This document shows, piece after piece, positions 32,414-41,012 of a stretch of 61,772 nucleotides of DNA. Position numbers and translations under genes: made by a program. The notes under the pieces were generated by a model. It worked only from the letters and a program-made list of their open reading frames with translations. It searched no databases and was not told the origin of the DNA. Within the stretch, counting starts at the first letter, position 1, and every line of letters starts with the position of its first letter. This stretch comes from a virus. The stretch covers positions 1 to 61,772 of IMG/VR virus record IMGVR_UViG_3300028871_000015; one strand, written 5' to 3'.

Positions 32414-32873
32414 TGCGTTTCATCCTCTCTTGTGCGCGAACCGACTCTCGTCGGACGCCGTTGAAGTACTTTGAGACGGGTGAGATTTTGCGGAGACGGA
32501 AAAGCTTTCCGACCTTCTGCTCAATTCTCATGCGCTCCTTCGGGGTGAAGACGTTGCCGTACTCGGAGATGTAGGTATCAGTGAACCTAACCTGTTCGTC
32601 CTTCGTAAGCACATCCGTGATGCATCTGTCAACGTCGCAGTAGAAGTCCTGAACATTAGGCTGGCCCGGTGTCTTTGTGGCCTTGCCCATGTCGAACTCG
32701 TTGTTGGCTACTCGGATCGAGCTGCGCCGTTGAAGCTTCTGGTAGTTGCCTAGTGACGGCTCAAGCGCATAGGGATCACCCATGACATCATCAAATGCGT
32801 TCTTGTTGAACCGAAACTCCTCGTTGTACTTCTCAATTCCTGACTGCTTTGGTCGCTCGTCCCTTGCTGCCAC
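32364..32873 (-). CDS. Basic protein of unknown function, possible DNA binding (169 aa)
   Basis: A GTG at 32873 with AAAGGA four bases upstream is preferred; a longer in-frame start at 32912 would overlap the endonuclease gene further. The C-terminal half contains FTPKERMRIEQKVGKLFRLR and K-Y-F-N-G-V-R-R, which could be a helix-turn-helix-like unit. No family is recognised. It overlaps the HNH gene by 41 bp. Confidence 0.5.
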   Translation of the reverse strand: MAARDERPKQSGIEKYNEEFRFNKNAFDDVMGDPYALEPSLGNYQKLQRRSSIRVANNEFDMGKATKTPGQPNVQDFYCDVDRCITDVLTKDEQVRFTDTYISEYGNVFTPKERMRIEQKVGKLFRLRKISPVSKYFNGVRRESVRAQERMKRNGSSNTSRAGQPALSL

Positions 32874-33270
32874 TACGTCCTTTCGTCTTCTTTTTGCGGG
32901 GTGTAATCCCACACAGCTTGTTTCGTTTATCCGATCCTACTCGGCCCGGATGACTATGCCTTGGCGTACCCAGTACGGCGGTGGCCGGTGGCGATGTCAC
33001 ATACTCAGCAGCGGAGCGAACCAACACATCATCGTCTTGGAACTTGCCCAGCTTCTTGTTGCACAACCAGCATAGGAGTCCTCGGATCAACCCGGTCTTG
33101 TGATCGTGATCGACCGCGAAGCCCTTGCTGAAGTCTGATTCAGGGCGGCGGCACATGGCACACTTCCCGCCCTGATGATTCCAGATTCGTTTGTACTCTG
33201 CCAGAGTGATGCAGTAGTGCTTCTGGAGGTAGGTATCCTTCGCCCTCTCTCGGGCAGTGTACGCTTTCAT
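32833..33270 (-). CDS. HNH endonuclease, recombination endonuclease VII type (145 aa)
   Basis: The pattern CAMCRRPE, FAVDHDHKTGLIRGLLC and W-L-C-N-K-K-L-G-K-F is the zinc/HNH core of endonuclease VII relatives. The basic tail (PRKKKTKGRSGSKGRATK) is suited to DNA binding. It is inserted between the primase-helicase gene and a gene of unknown role, with a TAATG junction, and is probably mobile. Confidence 0.85.
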   Translation of the reverse strand: MKAYTARERAKDTYLQKHYCITLAEYKRIWNHQGGKCAMCRRPESDFSKGFAVDHDHKTGLIRGLLCWLCNKKLGKFQDDDVLVRSAAEYVTSPPATAVLGTPRHSHPGRVGSDKRNKLCGITPRKKKTKGRSGSKGRATKAVRN

Positions 33271-35294
33271 TAGAAGACCACATCTCCCATCGGAACTTCG
33301 CCAGTGTAGTCCTTCTTGAGGACGACGCCCAGATTAGCCAACTGGTTTTCGTGACCCACGTTCTTGTTGGAGTCAGCCTTCATCTTTGCGATCTGGCCTT
33401 CGTTCTTCTCCATGAACGTACTGGTCTCCCCGTTGACGTGAAGCGTACAGTAGCCGCCACTCGAATAGCGTGATAGAGGCACGCCAGTAAGAACATCCTC
33501 ACCGAAGGCAGCTTCCTGTTCCACATATCCGATCTTCTCGAAGTCGTCTGCACTAAGCTCTCCCAGCTTCGTACGGTGAAGGGTGATCGTGCAGTCGCAG
33601 TCCTTTGCGATCTGAGACGAACCATCCGTGTTATCCGATGAGACGATTGCCCCGGCCTTGATACGGTTCGGCTGGAGAATGCGTACCAGCTTCACACCGT
33701 AGTCCTTGGCGATCTGACTCGTGATCTTCGATATCTGTGAGAGGTGCTGCGTTCTGTTGTCGTAGGGTGTTGAGTCTGCCAGACGATGAATGTTGTCGAT
33801 ACAAATCCACTTCGCACCATAGCGGCGGATCACGTCACGGATCAGACCATAGATGTCCTCGACCGACTTGTACTTGGGATAGCAGAAGTACAGATCACCC
33901 TCACGTGCTGCTGTGATAGCCTGTACAGTTGACCTCGCTTCCATGAAGGCGGCCTTGAGAGCTTCACCCTCTTCCACCGACTTCGGAATGTTGTCAGCTA
34001 CCTGCCCAAGATAAGAGACCCACTTGCGTGCCATACGAGCGCGAGTCATCTCCAAGCAGATAAAAACCCCGTCCTCGCCGTATGCTGAAACCATGTGGTC
34101 CATCAGATTCAAGGCGAACGTAGTCTTTCCGATCTTCTCCGGTGCTAGGATATCGATCACGTCCCCATCTTCGAACCCTACCAGCTTGTTCAGCGATGGC
34201 CATTGCGTCTTGTACTTTGGCTCTAATGTTGTCTTCCCCTCAAGTTCGTCGTAGAACTCCTGCATGGAGTCTTTAGAGGACGCTACACCGGCCACGTCGA
34301 AGAGCTGAGCTTCTTCCTTCAGCTTCTCGAATGCCTCAGGCGTTCCTCCGCCTTGTGTGAACCACTCGTTCAGGTCTTTGCCATTTCGCTGCTCACCCTT
34401 TTCGGTCGTAACCTGAAAGTCCGGCAGAATAATCTTCCAGCACTTCTCGATTCCAATGCGATTAGCGAGTTCCTGCGCAGCCTTCTGGCCCACCGCATCT
34501 TTGTCGTAGCAGACATAAACCTTGTCCAGTCTGTCGAGGGAATCGATCCACTCGGCCTTCTTGAAGTTTGCACCCGGCACGCCGCAGATGTTCTTTACGC
34601 CGTGGTCAATCGCGCAGATTACGTCCGGCTCACCCTCTACGAACGTCGCCTCAGTGAGATTCTGATCGTTGAGGATTTCACCATTGTACAACGGAACCGG
34701 CCATCCTGTTGGCGAACTGAACGCCTTGGGTACCAAGTTCTCAGACAGTGGCATCGTCGGCAGCGTTCGATAGTGGCAGAACACTGTGTTGCCGTTGACC
34801 ATGTACGGGTACACGAGCGCCCGCACTTCACCTACACCTCGGAAGAACCTCTTCTCCACAAGGCCCAGCTTCATCTTCCCGATAACGTCCATCGAGAAGC
34901 CACGACCGTTGACCAGATAGTCCAGAGCAGCTTCGTCGGCCAGCAGTGCTTCGTGGCACGCTTCCGTATCCGGCAGCTCCTCTTGCTTCTTATTCTCCCC
35001 AGAACTACCCGAGTCCCTGCGGCTCTCGATGTTCGCCTGTACGATTCCTAAATGCTGCTTCAGTGTGTAAAGGTTACCACCCTTGCCACAGTGTACGCAC
35101 CCATGCAGACCGTCCCTGTTTGTCTGCCCACTCCCGGCCCCATGAATCTCCATGCCTAAATGGAACCCGTCCTTCTTGCAATACGGGCATCTCTCGATTT
35201 CGATCTTGGGACTAGATACTTCTCTGTACTTCCAACCCTGACTGACCACAAGCTGCATCGCCTGTGAGCCAGTGAACGCTTCCGGTATCTTCAC
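33270..35294 (-). CDS. Bifunctional DNA primase-helicase, T7 gp4-like (674 aa)
   Basis: The protein primes and unwinds DNA at the fork. A CxxC-CxxC zinc finger (C36, C39, C66, C69) is followed by a TOPRIM domain with EGEPD (220-224) and DKDAVG (264-269). The DnaB/RecA-type helicase has P-loop APEKIGKT (384-391) and Walker B KWICIDNIH. The start is GTG at 35294, with AGGAG four bases upstream. A hairpin (CACCC/GGGTG, 35311-35330) lies in the leader, and a consensus promoter is 63 bp upstream. Confidence 0.9.
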   Translation of the reverse strand: MKIPEAFTGSQAMQLVVSQGWKYREVSSPKIEIERCPYCKKDGFHLGMEIHGAGSGQTNRDGLHGCVHCGKGGNLYTLKQHLGIVQANIESRRDSGSSGENKKQEELPDTEACHEALLADEAALDYLVNGRGFSMDVIGKMKLGLVEKRFFRGVGEVRALVYPYMVNGNTVFCHYRTLPTMPLSENLVPKAFSSPTGWPVPLYNGEILNDQNLTEATFVEGEPDVICAIDHGVKNICGVPGANFKKAEWIDSLDRLDKVYVCYDKDAVGQKAAQELANRIGIEKCWKIILPDFQVTTEKGEQRNGKDLNEWFTQGGGTPEAFEKLKEEAQLFDVAGVASSKDSMQEFYDELEGKTTLEPKYKTQWPSLNKLVGFEDGDVIDILAPEKIGKTTFALNLMDHMVSAYGEDGVFICLEMTRARMARKWVSYLGQVADNIPKSVEEGEALKAAFMEARSTVQAITAAREGDLYFCYPKYKSVEDIYGLIRDVIRRYGAKWICIDNIHRLADSTPYDNRTQHLSQISKITSQIAKDYGVKLVRILQPNRIKAGAIVSSDNTDGSSQIAKDCDCTITLHRTKLGELSADDFEKIGYVEQEAAFGEDVLTGVPLSRYSSGGYCTLHVNGETSTFMEKNEGQIAKMKADSNKNVGHENQLANLGVVLKKDYTGEVPMGDVVF

Positions 35295-35356
35295 TCAACT
35301 CCTGTATATATTCACCCACGCCTTACGGGTGTTTACTTCCAATGACTTATGAACCT

Positions 35357-35385
35357 AGTGTAACACTAAAGCTTTAGGTTGTCAA
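35357..35385 (-). promoter_or_regulatory. Sigma-70-type promoter TTGACA-17-TACACT for the primase-helicase operon
   Basis: On the minus strand TTGACA (35385-35380) and TACACT (35362-35357) are exactly 17 bp apart. The TGA inside TTGACA is the stop codon of the upstream gene. The predicted start near 35350 gives a leader of about 55 nt with a small hairpin before the SD. Confidence 0.8.
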
Positions 35386-36464
35386 CCGTTGTCATCGCGG
35401 AACTTACGGCCATTCTTCTTGTACGACGGGATGCACTTGTCTTTGTGTTGTTTCTTCTCGAAGGCCATCCGCTTCTGCACGGCCTTCTCCACGTTGGAGT
35501 CGAAGTTCTCGGTCATCTCCCGCATCGCCTCAGCAGCGTACGCGATACATATATCCCGTAGGTCGTGACCTTGGATAAAAGTCTTCTTGATACCCCCGGC
35601 CTTCCAGAGCCAGTTGGCCACGCCCTCCAACTGTCCTTCGGAGTGCTCTAATATCTTCGGCTTCTTGTTGTAGAGGTACATCTCGTCGTGAAACATACCG
35701 TAATCTAGGTCGCTCATTGTCAAGGACTTACCATAGCCCAGACCGAACATCACGGACTTGTGTATGTCCTTTGTCAGCGGTGGCTTCCCTGAGGTCGTCT
35801 TCCCGAACCCCACCACGTCGTCCATGATGAGATGCTTGTACTTGCCTGCATTCGGTCCTTGATTCATCAGCACGATGGGAGCGTTGTCTTTCAGTGCCGC
35901 CATCTTCGCAGCCCCATTAGGGTCCGTCTCGATAACCAGCGTGACCACTTCGGTGAATTTCTGGCACTTGGACGGGCAGTAAGAATAATCCTTAGTGGAC
36001 GCTGTGGCACAACAGATGCCCCCGGTCACCTTTCCATCTTCGTGGGTCAAAATCTGAGTGTGCCTGCCCTTAGTGTGGCCGCAGATACACATCCGGGCAA
36101 GGTCTTGCTCCCAAGACAGGGCCTTAGGCTCAAAGGTCATAGAAGCGTCTGTGGGGAAAGGGATAGTGGTAACCCCCGTCTCAGGGTCAACGACGCCTTG
36201 TACCCCCTCTGGAGCCTCAGGAAACGGCATCTCAGGTACATCTATCTCAACCGGTAAGCCAGTACCCAAGTCAATCTCGGCGCAGGGGTTCAGCATTAGC
36301 TCCTGCTTCTTGGAGAAGCCGGGGCAAGAACACTGGCCGAGGGGCAGGTTTTCATCGGCGTCATGGTGAAGGTGTCCGCACTTGGAGTCGAAGTGGACCT
36401 TATACAGGTGCCCGCAGTGCTCACAAAGGTCGTAGAGGCTCGTAGCCGGGTTACTGACACTCAT
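35382..36464 (-). CDS. Hypothetical Cys-rich protein ending in the GRKFRDD motif (360 aa)
   Basis: The ATG at 36464 overlaps the end of the upstream gene. The N-terminal half has several Cys/His clusters (C-E-H-C-G-H-L-Y-K-V-H, C-S-C-P-G-F, MCICGHTKGRH, C-C-A-T), likely zinc-binding. The C-terminal half (PIVLMNQGPNAGKYKHLIMD, DDVVGFGKT-like, KDIHKSVMFGLGYG) is unassigned. The last residues N-G-R-K-F-R-D-D are one copy of a motif found in other early proteins. The stop lies inside the TTGACA of the next promoter. Confidence 0.6.
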   Translation of the reverse strand: MSVSNPATSLYDLCEHCGHLYKVHFDSKCGHLHHDADENLPLGQCSCPGFSKKQELMLNPCAEIDLGTGLPVEIDVPEMPFPEAPEGVQGVVDPETGVTTIPFPTDASMTFEPKALSWEQDLARMCICGHTKGRHTQILTHEDGKVTGGICCATASTKDYSYCPSKCQKFTEVVTLVIETDPNGAAKMAALKDNAPIVLMNQGPNAGKYKHLIMDDVVGFGKTTSGKPPLTKDIHKSVMFGLGYGKSLTMSDLDYGMFHDEMYLYNKKPKILEHSEGQLEGVANWLWKAGGIKKTFIQGHDLRDICIAYAAEAMREMTENFDSNVEKAVQKRMAFEKKQHKDKCIPSYKKNGRKFRDDNG

Positions 36465-36645
36465 TGATAAACCCCTGAGGAACGCAGACAAGATCGCTGT
36501 CTCGGGCAGCCTGCAAGATCGTCTTGGCGCGGGCAATCCAGTTACCACGCTCGACCAGCAGCTCTTTGAGTTCTTCGATGTATTGGCAGTCGGTGCTACC
36601 GGCCTGACGGTCGGCGGGGGCGGTCGTACACGATACGTTGTTCAT
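36451..36645 (-). CDS. Small helical protein, unknown (64 aa)
   Basis: A Cys-containing N-terminus is followed by one long helix (YIEELKELLVERGNWIARAK, then TILQAARDSD). It is preceded by the leader CTAACCTGCAAAGGA that also precedes two other genes of the arm. It overlaps the following gene by 14 bp. No family is recognised. Confidence 0.5.
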   Translation of the reverse strand: MNNVSCTTAPADRQAGSTDCQYIEELKELLVERGNWIARAKTILQAARDSDLVCVPQGFINECQ

Positions 36646-36650
36646 GTGAC

Positions 36651-36665
36651 TCCTTTGCAGGTTAG
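36651..36665 (-). promoter_or_regulatory. Repeated SD leader CTAACCTGCAAAGGA, copy 1
   Basis: The 15-mer CTAACCTGCAAAGGA (minus strand) sits just before the ATG at 36645. It is identical to leaders at 38454-38468 and 58075-58089. It contains the SD AAAGGA but is conserved beyond it, suggesting a common translational or processing signal. Confidence 0.5.
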
Positions 36666-36678
36666 TGTATCACAGTTG

Positions 36679-37005
36679 TTAGTGAGTCACCGCGATGTAG
36701 TAATCACTGGCGTGGTATTTGTTCGGGTCGTCTCTCTTCAAACCCTCTAAGGACTTACTCTGTTTGGCAATGATGCGATCCTTCCACTTGCGGATGGACT
36801 CAGGGTTGAAGCCTTCTCCAAAGTCCTTCTCATTCTCGATCTTGTTGATGTACTCCTGAGCGCCTTCATCGTAAGTGTTTCGACGCTGCCAGATGTAACC
36901 CGTAGGTGCAGGATGGTTGACAAGCTCGGCGGCCTTGTACCTGATGGGGACTTCTTTGCCATCGGTGTCTACCGCGAAATTGGCGATGCTCTCAGCTTTA
37001 CTCAT
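36679..37005 (-). CDS. Hypothetical protein (108 aa)
   Basis: The ATG at 37005 has AAAGGT upstream; the longer in-frame start would run through the tRNA gene and is rejected. The protein contains IANFAVDTDGKEVPIRYKAA and W-Q-R-R-N-T-Y-D-E-G and a Lys-rich helical C-terminus. It follows tRNA-Trp by 14 bp, so both are probably processed from one transcript. Confidence 0.55.
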   Translation of the reverse strand: MSKAESIANFAVDTDGKEVPIRYKAAELVNHPAPTGYIWQRRNTYDEGAQEYINKIENEKDFGEGFNPESIRKWKDRIIAKQSKSLEGLKRDDPNKYHASDYYIAVTH

Positions 37006-37019
37006 AGGAACCTTTCTAA

Positions 37020-37094
37020 TGGCGGGCCGACTTCGACTCGAACGAAGAAGTTCTGCTTTGGAGGCAGACAGTTTACCAATTAGCTTATCAGCCC
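37020..37094 (-). tRNA. tRNA-Trp (anticodon CCA)
   Basis: The minus strand folds into a cloverleaf: acceptor GGGCTGA/TCGGCCC (one G-U), anticodon stem TCTGC/GCAGA with loop CTCCAAA giving anticodon CCA, a 4-nt variable loop, and T-stem CTTCG/CGAAG with loop TTCGAGT. The discriminator G and an encoded CCA end the gene. The D-stem is imperfect. It probably supplements host tRNA or replaces one cleaved by host defences. Confidence 0.9.
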
Positions 37095-37167
37095 ATCGAG
37101 CCTGCGGGGTGCAGTCTTCATCCATTCTGTATAAGGCTTATTGACTGCTACCCCGAGGACGATCTCG

Positions 37168-38448
37168 TTACTTAGAGTCACCCTCTAAGAAAGTGTTCGA
37201 CACGATTTTTAGCATCGCTCGGCCCAGTCCTCGAACCGTGCGCTCCTTGGTGGCCTTGATGACGACACCCTCGCGGATGTGGTTAGCACGGTAGACCCAT
37301 GAAGGTCCATCCACCAGCGTCATGATCTTGTCTTTGTTGTACGGCCCAAGGTACAGGAGGGGTGCCATCTCGATGCCGGGGTACGACAGCAGAGAGAAGC
37401 TAAAGGAACCGTAGTCCATCCACTCGCGTTGCGGGGTCAGGATGTCGAAGGCAAAGAACCGAACCTCACCCTCCACAGCATCGTCCTTCGGCCCGTACGG
37501 GAAGTTCTTCTGGGTAGGTGTCACCTCTCCGTAGATTGCATGGCCGGGGTGCTCAAGCAGCCAGCGCGTCAGGTCTTCGTTCTGTTTGAGAACCTTGTGC
37601 CAGACGGTCGAACCGTTGTCGGCCTTCCACTGGTTACGGGAACCCACGAAGATTTCACCATCGATGGCGATGAACCGCGCATTCGATCCGTGGACCTTCT
37701 CAGTAACAACTACCTGCTCGTTCTCCTCGAACGTGTTCGGGTAGTTCTTGAAGCCCTCCACGTCGAAGACGGGGATGCTGAACGACACGTCTTTGGTCGT
37801 CTCACGCAACGAGCGCCCAGCGATGATACGCTTGATGAGATGGAACCAGCCACGGAGAGTACGTGGGTACCGGAACTTTCGGCGCGGTGAGTTGGCACTC
37901 GACGCCTTGGCTCCCTGTGTGTTCTCGACGACATCGGGATCGTAGTGTGTCACACCGATGATGTCGGAGATGTCCAGACCCGGTGCGTTCCAGAAAGGAT
38001 CGACCGCGCCGGTCGCGCCGTCCGTCAGCTCAGTGAAGTCAGTGAGAGGAAGCAAGAGACCTTCGCTCCACTCCTTGCGGAACTTGCGTACCGTGATACG
38101 CCGTCTGTTCTCAGGCACCGTACCGTCGAGGCCGACGTACGCTTCCCAGATGAACTTGAACGCCTCGGTTTGGGGCACGATGGAGTCTGGCTGGATGTAG
38201 ACGCCCAGATCACCCGGATGGAACTGACCCTTACGCACGACGACTTGGAAGCCATCGATCTGAACGAGGGAGAGGGAGTCGGCATTGGTGTGGGGCAGGA
38301 GGGCTTCGATCTTCACGATCTTGGCCTGATGGTTGGCCTTCTTCGGCTCGGGGATGTCGCGGCGGTCAAGGATAGTGTTGTACCCGAGAATGGTATTGGA
38401 TGCACCTTCTCCAAGTACGGCGTCGAGGTCAGACTGGTTCGTAATCAT
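37168..38448 (-). CDS. RNA ligase, DRB0094 (Rnl5-like) family (426 aa)
   Basis: This is an ATP-dependent RNA end-joining enzyme. The adenylation lysine is K251 in TEKVHGSNARF (motif KxHGSN), with later nucleotidyltransferase motifs in VRFFAFDI and EGVVIKA. An N-terminal OB-like domain (AKIVKIEALLPHTNADSLSL, then FHPGDLGVYIQPDSIVP) and SEGLLLPL are characteristic of the Deinococcus DRB0094 group. The start at 38448 follows the leader CTAACCTGCAAAGGA. A second, T4 Rnl1-like ligase is encoded 5 kb upstream. Confidence 0.85.
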   Translation of the reverse strand: MITNQSDLDAVLGEGASNTILGYNTILDRRDIPEPKKANHQAKIVKIEALLPHTNADSLSLVQIDGFQVVVRKGQFHPGDLGVYIQPDSIVPQTEAFKFIWEAYVGLDGTVPENRRRITVRKFRKEWSEGLLLPLTDFTELTDGATGAVDPFWNAPGLDISDIIGVTHYDPDVVENTQGAKASSANSPRRKFRYPRTLRGWFHLIKRIIAGRSLRETTKDVSFSIPVFDVEGFKNYPNTFEENEQVVVTEKVHGSNARFIAIDGEIFVGSRNQWKADNGSTVWHKVLKQNEDLTRWLLEHPGHAIYGEVTPTQKNFPYGPKDDAVEGEVRFFAFDILTPQREWMDYGSFSFSLLSYPGIEMAPLLYLGPYNKDKIMTLVDGPSWVYRANHIREGVVIKATKERTVRGLGRAMLKIVSNTFLEGDSK

Positions 38449-38453
38449 GGGCG

Positions 38454-38468
38454 TCCTTTGCAGGTTAG
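38454..38468 (-). promoter_or_regulatory. Repeated SD leader CTAACCTGCAAAGGA, copy 2
   Basis: The identical 15-mer precedes the RNA ligase ATG. Here its TAA is also the stop codon of the upstream gene, so the element spans a stop-SD-start junction. Confidence 0.5.
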
Positions 38469-38782
38469 TGGATCGTGGGGTTCTTAGGGCCGTGAAACAT
38501 ATCGTAGCCCACATCGGTGATGAGGAACATCTTGATGCCGCGCCCAGTCTTGAGCTTCGATATCGCTACGTCCTCTGCGTACTTGTTCGTGATGTCTTTG
38601 ATGAATCCAAGCTTGACTAGATCGTCGCACTGTCCGAGTACTTTTGTCAAGCGATCTTTTGTCTCTTGGTCATCCTCAGGGTTAGGCTCGACGGCAATCT
38701 TGATCGGACTCTTCCCGTTAGCAAGACTGCCCATCGCGTCGTTCTGTTCTTTCGAGAGTTCGTAAATCTTGGGCTTTGACAC
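38465..38782 (-). CDS. Hypothetical protein (105 aa)
   Basis: A GTG start at 38782 overlaps the stop of the helicase gene (TAGTG). The protein is mixed helical (YELSKEQNDAMGSLANGKSP, TKDRLTKVLGQCDDLVKLGF) and ends in a V-G-Y-D-M-F-H-G-P-type tail that looks like a winged-helix C-terminus. The role is unknown. Confidence 0.5.
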   Translation of the reverse strand: MSKPKIYELSKEQNDAMGSLANGKSPIKIAVEPNPEDDQETKDRLTKVLGQCDDLVKLGFIKDITNKYAEDVAISKLKTGRGIKMFLITDVGYDMFHGPKNPTIH

Positions 38783-40431
38783 TACTTTCTCGCTTTGGCC
38801 AGTCCAATCAGGCGGGAGGCCGCGCCGTTAGTTAGGTCGTGCGGTATAGCCCTTCCGGGGTAGTACCGCTTGATGGCTTTCTTCTGAGGCTCGGTCGCGG
38901 GCCTGTCGTGCCACCCGGCCTTTTGCTTCAGGAGATTCAACGCTTCAGGTATCTTATCGTCAATGAGCTTGTCTGCGGCACGGAAGGCTTCCTCCATTGT
39001 GTCGCGCTCACCACGGTAACGCAATCCCTTTATATCACCGATGACCTCCCACTTGTCAAGTAGATTCTGATCGATGGTGACTTTATCTTTCTGCCAGTAC
39101 TCACCCGGCAGCTTCAGGATGTACCCACCTGTGGGTGACGTGTACCACGTAAGCTCTGAGTTGGTCTGCACCTCCTCAGGGAACTTCACTTCAAACAGGT
39201 TGACAGACTCGATATGAGATGTTATGGAGTCGATGTCTACGAGCTTCGAGAAGTCGATCTGTGGATAGTCCTTCGCCGCCTCTTCCAATTGCCGTGCGGC
39301 CCATAGCACACCTCTGCCCTTTAGGTCAAGTGTGGTGGAGAGACCGAGAAGTGTCGGTAGGGTGAGAAGCGAGTTCTTCGCCGTCGAGTCAACCACGTCA
39401 ATGACGATGCAATCGGTCTTCCCGATAAATAGTCTCGTCCCTCGACCGACCATTTGACAGTAGAGTACTCCCGATTTTGTGGGTCGAGCGAGTAGAATGC
39501 AGCCAATCGCCGGGTCGTCGTACCCCTCCGTGAGCACGCCACAGTTGAGAAGGATTGTGGTCTCGCCACTCTGGTGCCTAGCGATCTTAGCCTTTCTCTC
39601 CGGGTCATCCCCCCAGATAGCTTCAGCCTTGACTCCATAGTATTTGAACATCGCCACCAAATCCAAGGCGTGCTGGATGTCAGCAGTGAAACCAATTGTC
39701 CTACGGTTTTGACCGTGGTCGAGCCATGCCTTGACGACGAGTTGATTTCGCTCGGGGTTGTTGATGATGGCTGCGAGAGAGCTGGCAGAGTAATCGCCAT
39801 TGGAAGACTTGGCTTCTGAGAGGCTTGTGTTCGTCTTGATTCGGATGCCATGAGGCTCGACGAGATAGCCCTCTTCAACCGCCCTGCGTAGGGAATACTC
39901 GTAAATAATTCGCTTGAAAATCTCTGCGAGAGCTTTGCCGTCAGCCCTCTGAGGAGTCGCGGTAACTCCAAGATGGAGTTTATGTGTATCAGGACGAAGA
40001 ACATCAGCAAGAGAATAAACTGTCCGATAAGTGTCAGATGTTGCATGGTGTGCCTCGTCCGTGATGATCTTGTCGATGTTGTGCCAAGGGAACCGTTCCC
40101 CTCGGACAGAGTTCTTGTTGCCCAGTGTAGCGACCGATCCGACGATCACGTCAGCATTCACGTCGCCTATGTCGCCCGCCATCTCTTTCGTAACGGTAAG
40201 GTGTGGGTTCACCTCTTTGATCTTCTTGATGCCCTGATCGATCAGCTCTTCGCGGTGCGCCAGCACAAGCATCTGGCCGGGGAGACGCGAACGAAATACG
40301 TCAGGGATGCCAGCGAAGGTCTGCGTCTTACCAGTCCCGGTCGCCGCACTGATGAGTTGTAAGTGAATCCCAGCATCGTAAGCCTTGATGCTGGCCTCGT
40401 GCATCTCAGATTGGTATGGTCGGTACGGCAT
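38782..40431 (-). CDS. Superfamily 2 DEAD/DEAH helicase (549 aa)
   Basis: Motif I ATGTGKT (30-36), motif Ia VLAHREEL, motif II DEAHH (124-128), motif III GVTATPQR, motif V GVLTEGYDDP and motif VI QMVGRGTR are all present, so the enzyme should be active. The order and spacing resemble phage UvsW-like and SSL2/XPB-like helicases involved in recombination and fork repair. A roughly 140-residue C-terminal extension is unassigned. It is coupled to both neighbours by overlaps. Confidence 0.9.
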   Translation of the reverse strand: MPYRPYQSEMHEASIKAYDAGIHLQLISAATGTGKTQTFAGIPDVFRSRLPGQMLVLAHREELIDQGIKKIKEVNPHLTVTKEMAGDIGDVNADVIVGSVATLGNKNSVRGERFPWHNIDKIITDEAHHATSDTYRTVYSLADVLRPDTHKLHLGVTATPQRADGKALAEIFKRIIYEYSLRRAVEEGYLVEPHGIRIKTNTSLSEAKSSNGDYSASSLAAIINNPERNQLVVKAWLDHGQNRRTIGFTADIQHALDLVAMFKYYGVKAEAIWGDDPERKAKIARHQSGETTILLNCGVLTEGYDDPAIGCILLARPTKSGVLYCQMVGRGTRLFIGKTDCIVIDVVDSTAKNSLLTLPTLLGLSTTLDLKGRGVLWAARQLEEAAKDYPQIDFSKLVDIDSITSHIESVNLFEVKFPEEVQTNSELTWYTSPTGGYILKLPGEYWQKDKVTIDQNLLDKWEVIGDIKGLRYRGERDTMEEAFRAADKLIDDKIPEALNLLKQKAGWHDRPATEPQKKAIKRYYPGRAIPHDLTNGAASRLIGLAKARK

Positions 40432-40729
40432 TTACTCCGGTGTTCTTCGCGTCCTCAAAGACGAGCCAGACAGTGCTGTTCCTGTTCTTCGGAACTGCGG
40501 TACCCACGTACGTGTAGCCTTGGGGTTCCTTCGCACCGGCTGCGACGACCATGAAGTGTCTCTCTTCAAGGTCTATCCGGTCCTTCTGCTTCTCCATGTC
40601 GAGGAGAGTGTGCAGGAGCACGGAGCGCGGGTTATTCTCTCGCGTCAGAGTTGGGACTGCTCCCTTGGTTAGTAGAACGGTTGTCCTTCGGTCCACGGGG
40701 AGAGTTGTATCCCAGTACTGTCGATTCAT
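40406..40729 (-). CDS. Hypothetical protein (107 aa)
   Basis: The protein begins MNRQYWDTTLPVDRRTT and contains EERHFMVVAAGAKEPQGYTY and N-S-T-V-W-L-V-F-E, a beta-rich domain. It overlaps the helicase gene by 26 bp. No family is recognised. Confidence 0.5.
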   Translation of the reverse strand: MNRQYWDTTLPVDRRTTVLLTKGAVPTLTRENNPRSVLLHTLLDMEKQKDRIDLEERHFMVVAAGAKEPQGYTYVGTAVPKNRNSTVWLVFEDAKNTGVNAVPTIPI

Positions 40730-40739
40730 TAGTCATTAC

Positions 40740-41012
40740 CTACCATGTTGGTTTCCATCCTTTACGCCTGATGAATTGTACCTCGGGCCTCGGGCCTGCG
40801 TCAAGTATCGTCCACTCGATGTCGAGGAAGCCGTCATGGTGAGCGCGGTGGCAGCCCGCACAGAGCGTCAGCAGGTTCCATAGATCGTCCGGGCCGCCGT
40901 GGGACTGGTAGATCAAATGATGCGGGTGGAGGCCGTTTCTGCTATTGCAGTGACGACACTTCCACCCGTCTCTTTGAAAGCAAGCTATTGATATGCGTCT
41001 AGGTAGTGGCAC
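40740..41012 (-). CDS. HNH endonuclease (90 aa)
   Basis: The compact sequence CFQRDGWKCRHCNSRNGLHP, H-H-L-I-Y-Q-S-H-G-G, D-D-L-W-N-L-L-T-L-C-A-G-C-H is a textbook McrA/HNH nuclease domain with both zinc CxxC pairs. The start is GTG at 41012, overlapping the HAD gene. It may be a homing endonuclease or a phage nicking enzyme. Confidence 0.9.
   Translation of the reverse strand: MPLPRRISIACFQRDGWKCRHCNSRNGLHPHHLIYQSHGGPDDLWNLLTLCAGCHRAHHDGFLDIEWTILDAGPRPEVQFIRRKGWKPTW

Noticed and set aside
36664-36692. Possible promoter with TACACT -10 upstream of the gene at 36645
   Set aside because: The -10 is good but the -35 position reads CGGTGA at 17 bp, so it does not match the family found elsewhere.
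39031-39059. TTGACA with a TATA-rich stretch inside the helicase gene
   Set aside because: At 17-bp spacing the -10 is GATATA, and a better hexamer needs 19 bp; it lies deep in coding sequence with no downstream gene start nearby.
39321-40046. 241-codon minus-strand frame within the helicase gene
   Set aside because: It is in another frame of the superfamily 2 helicase, whose motifs are complete; the product is Ser/Arg-rich without a domain.
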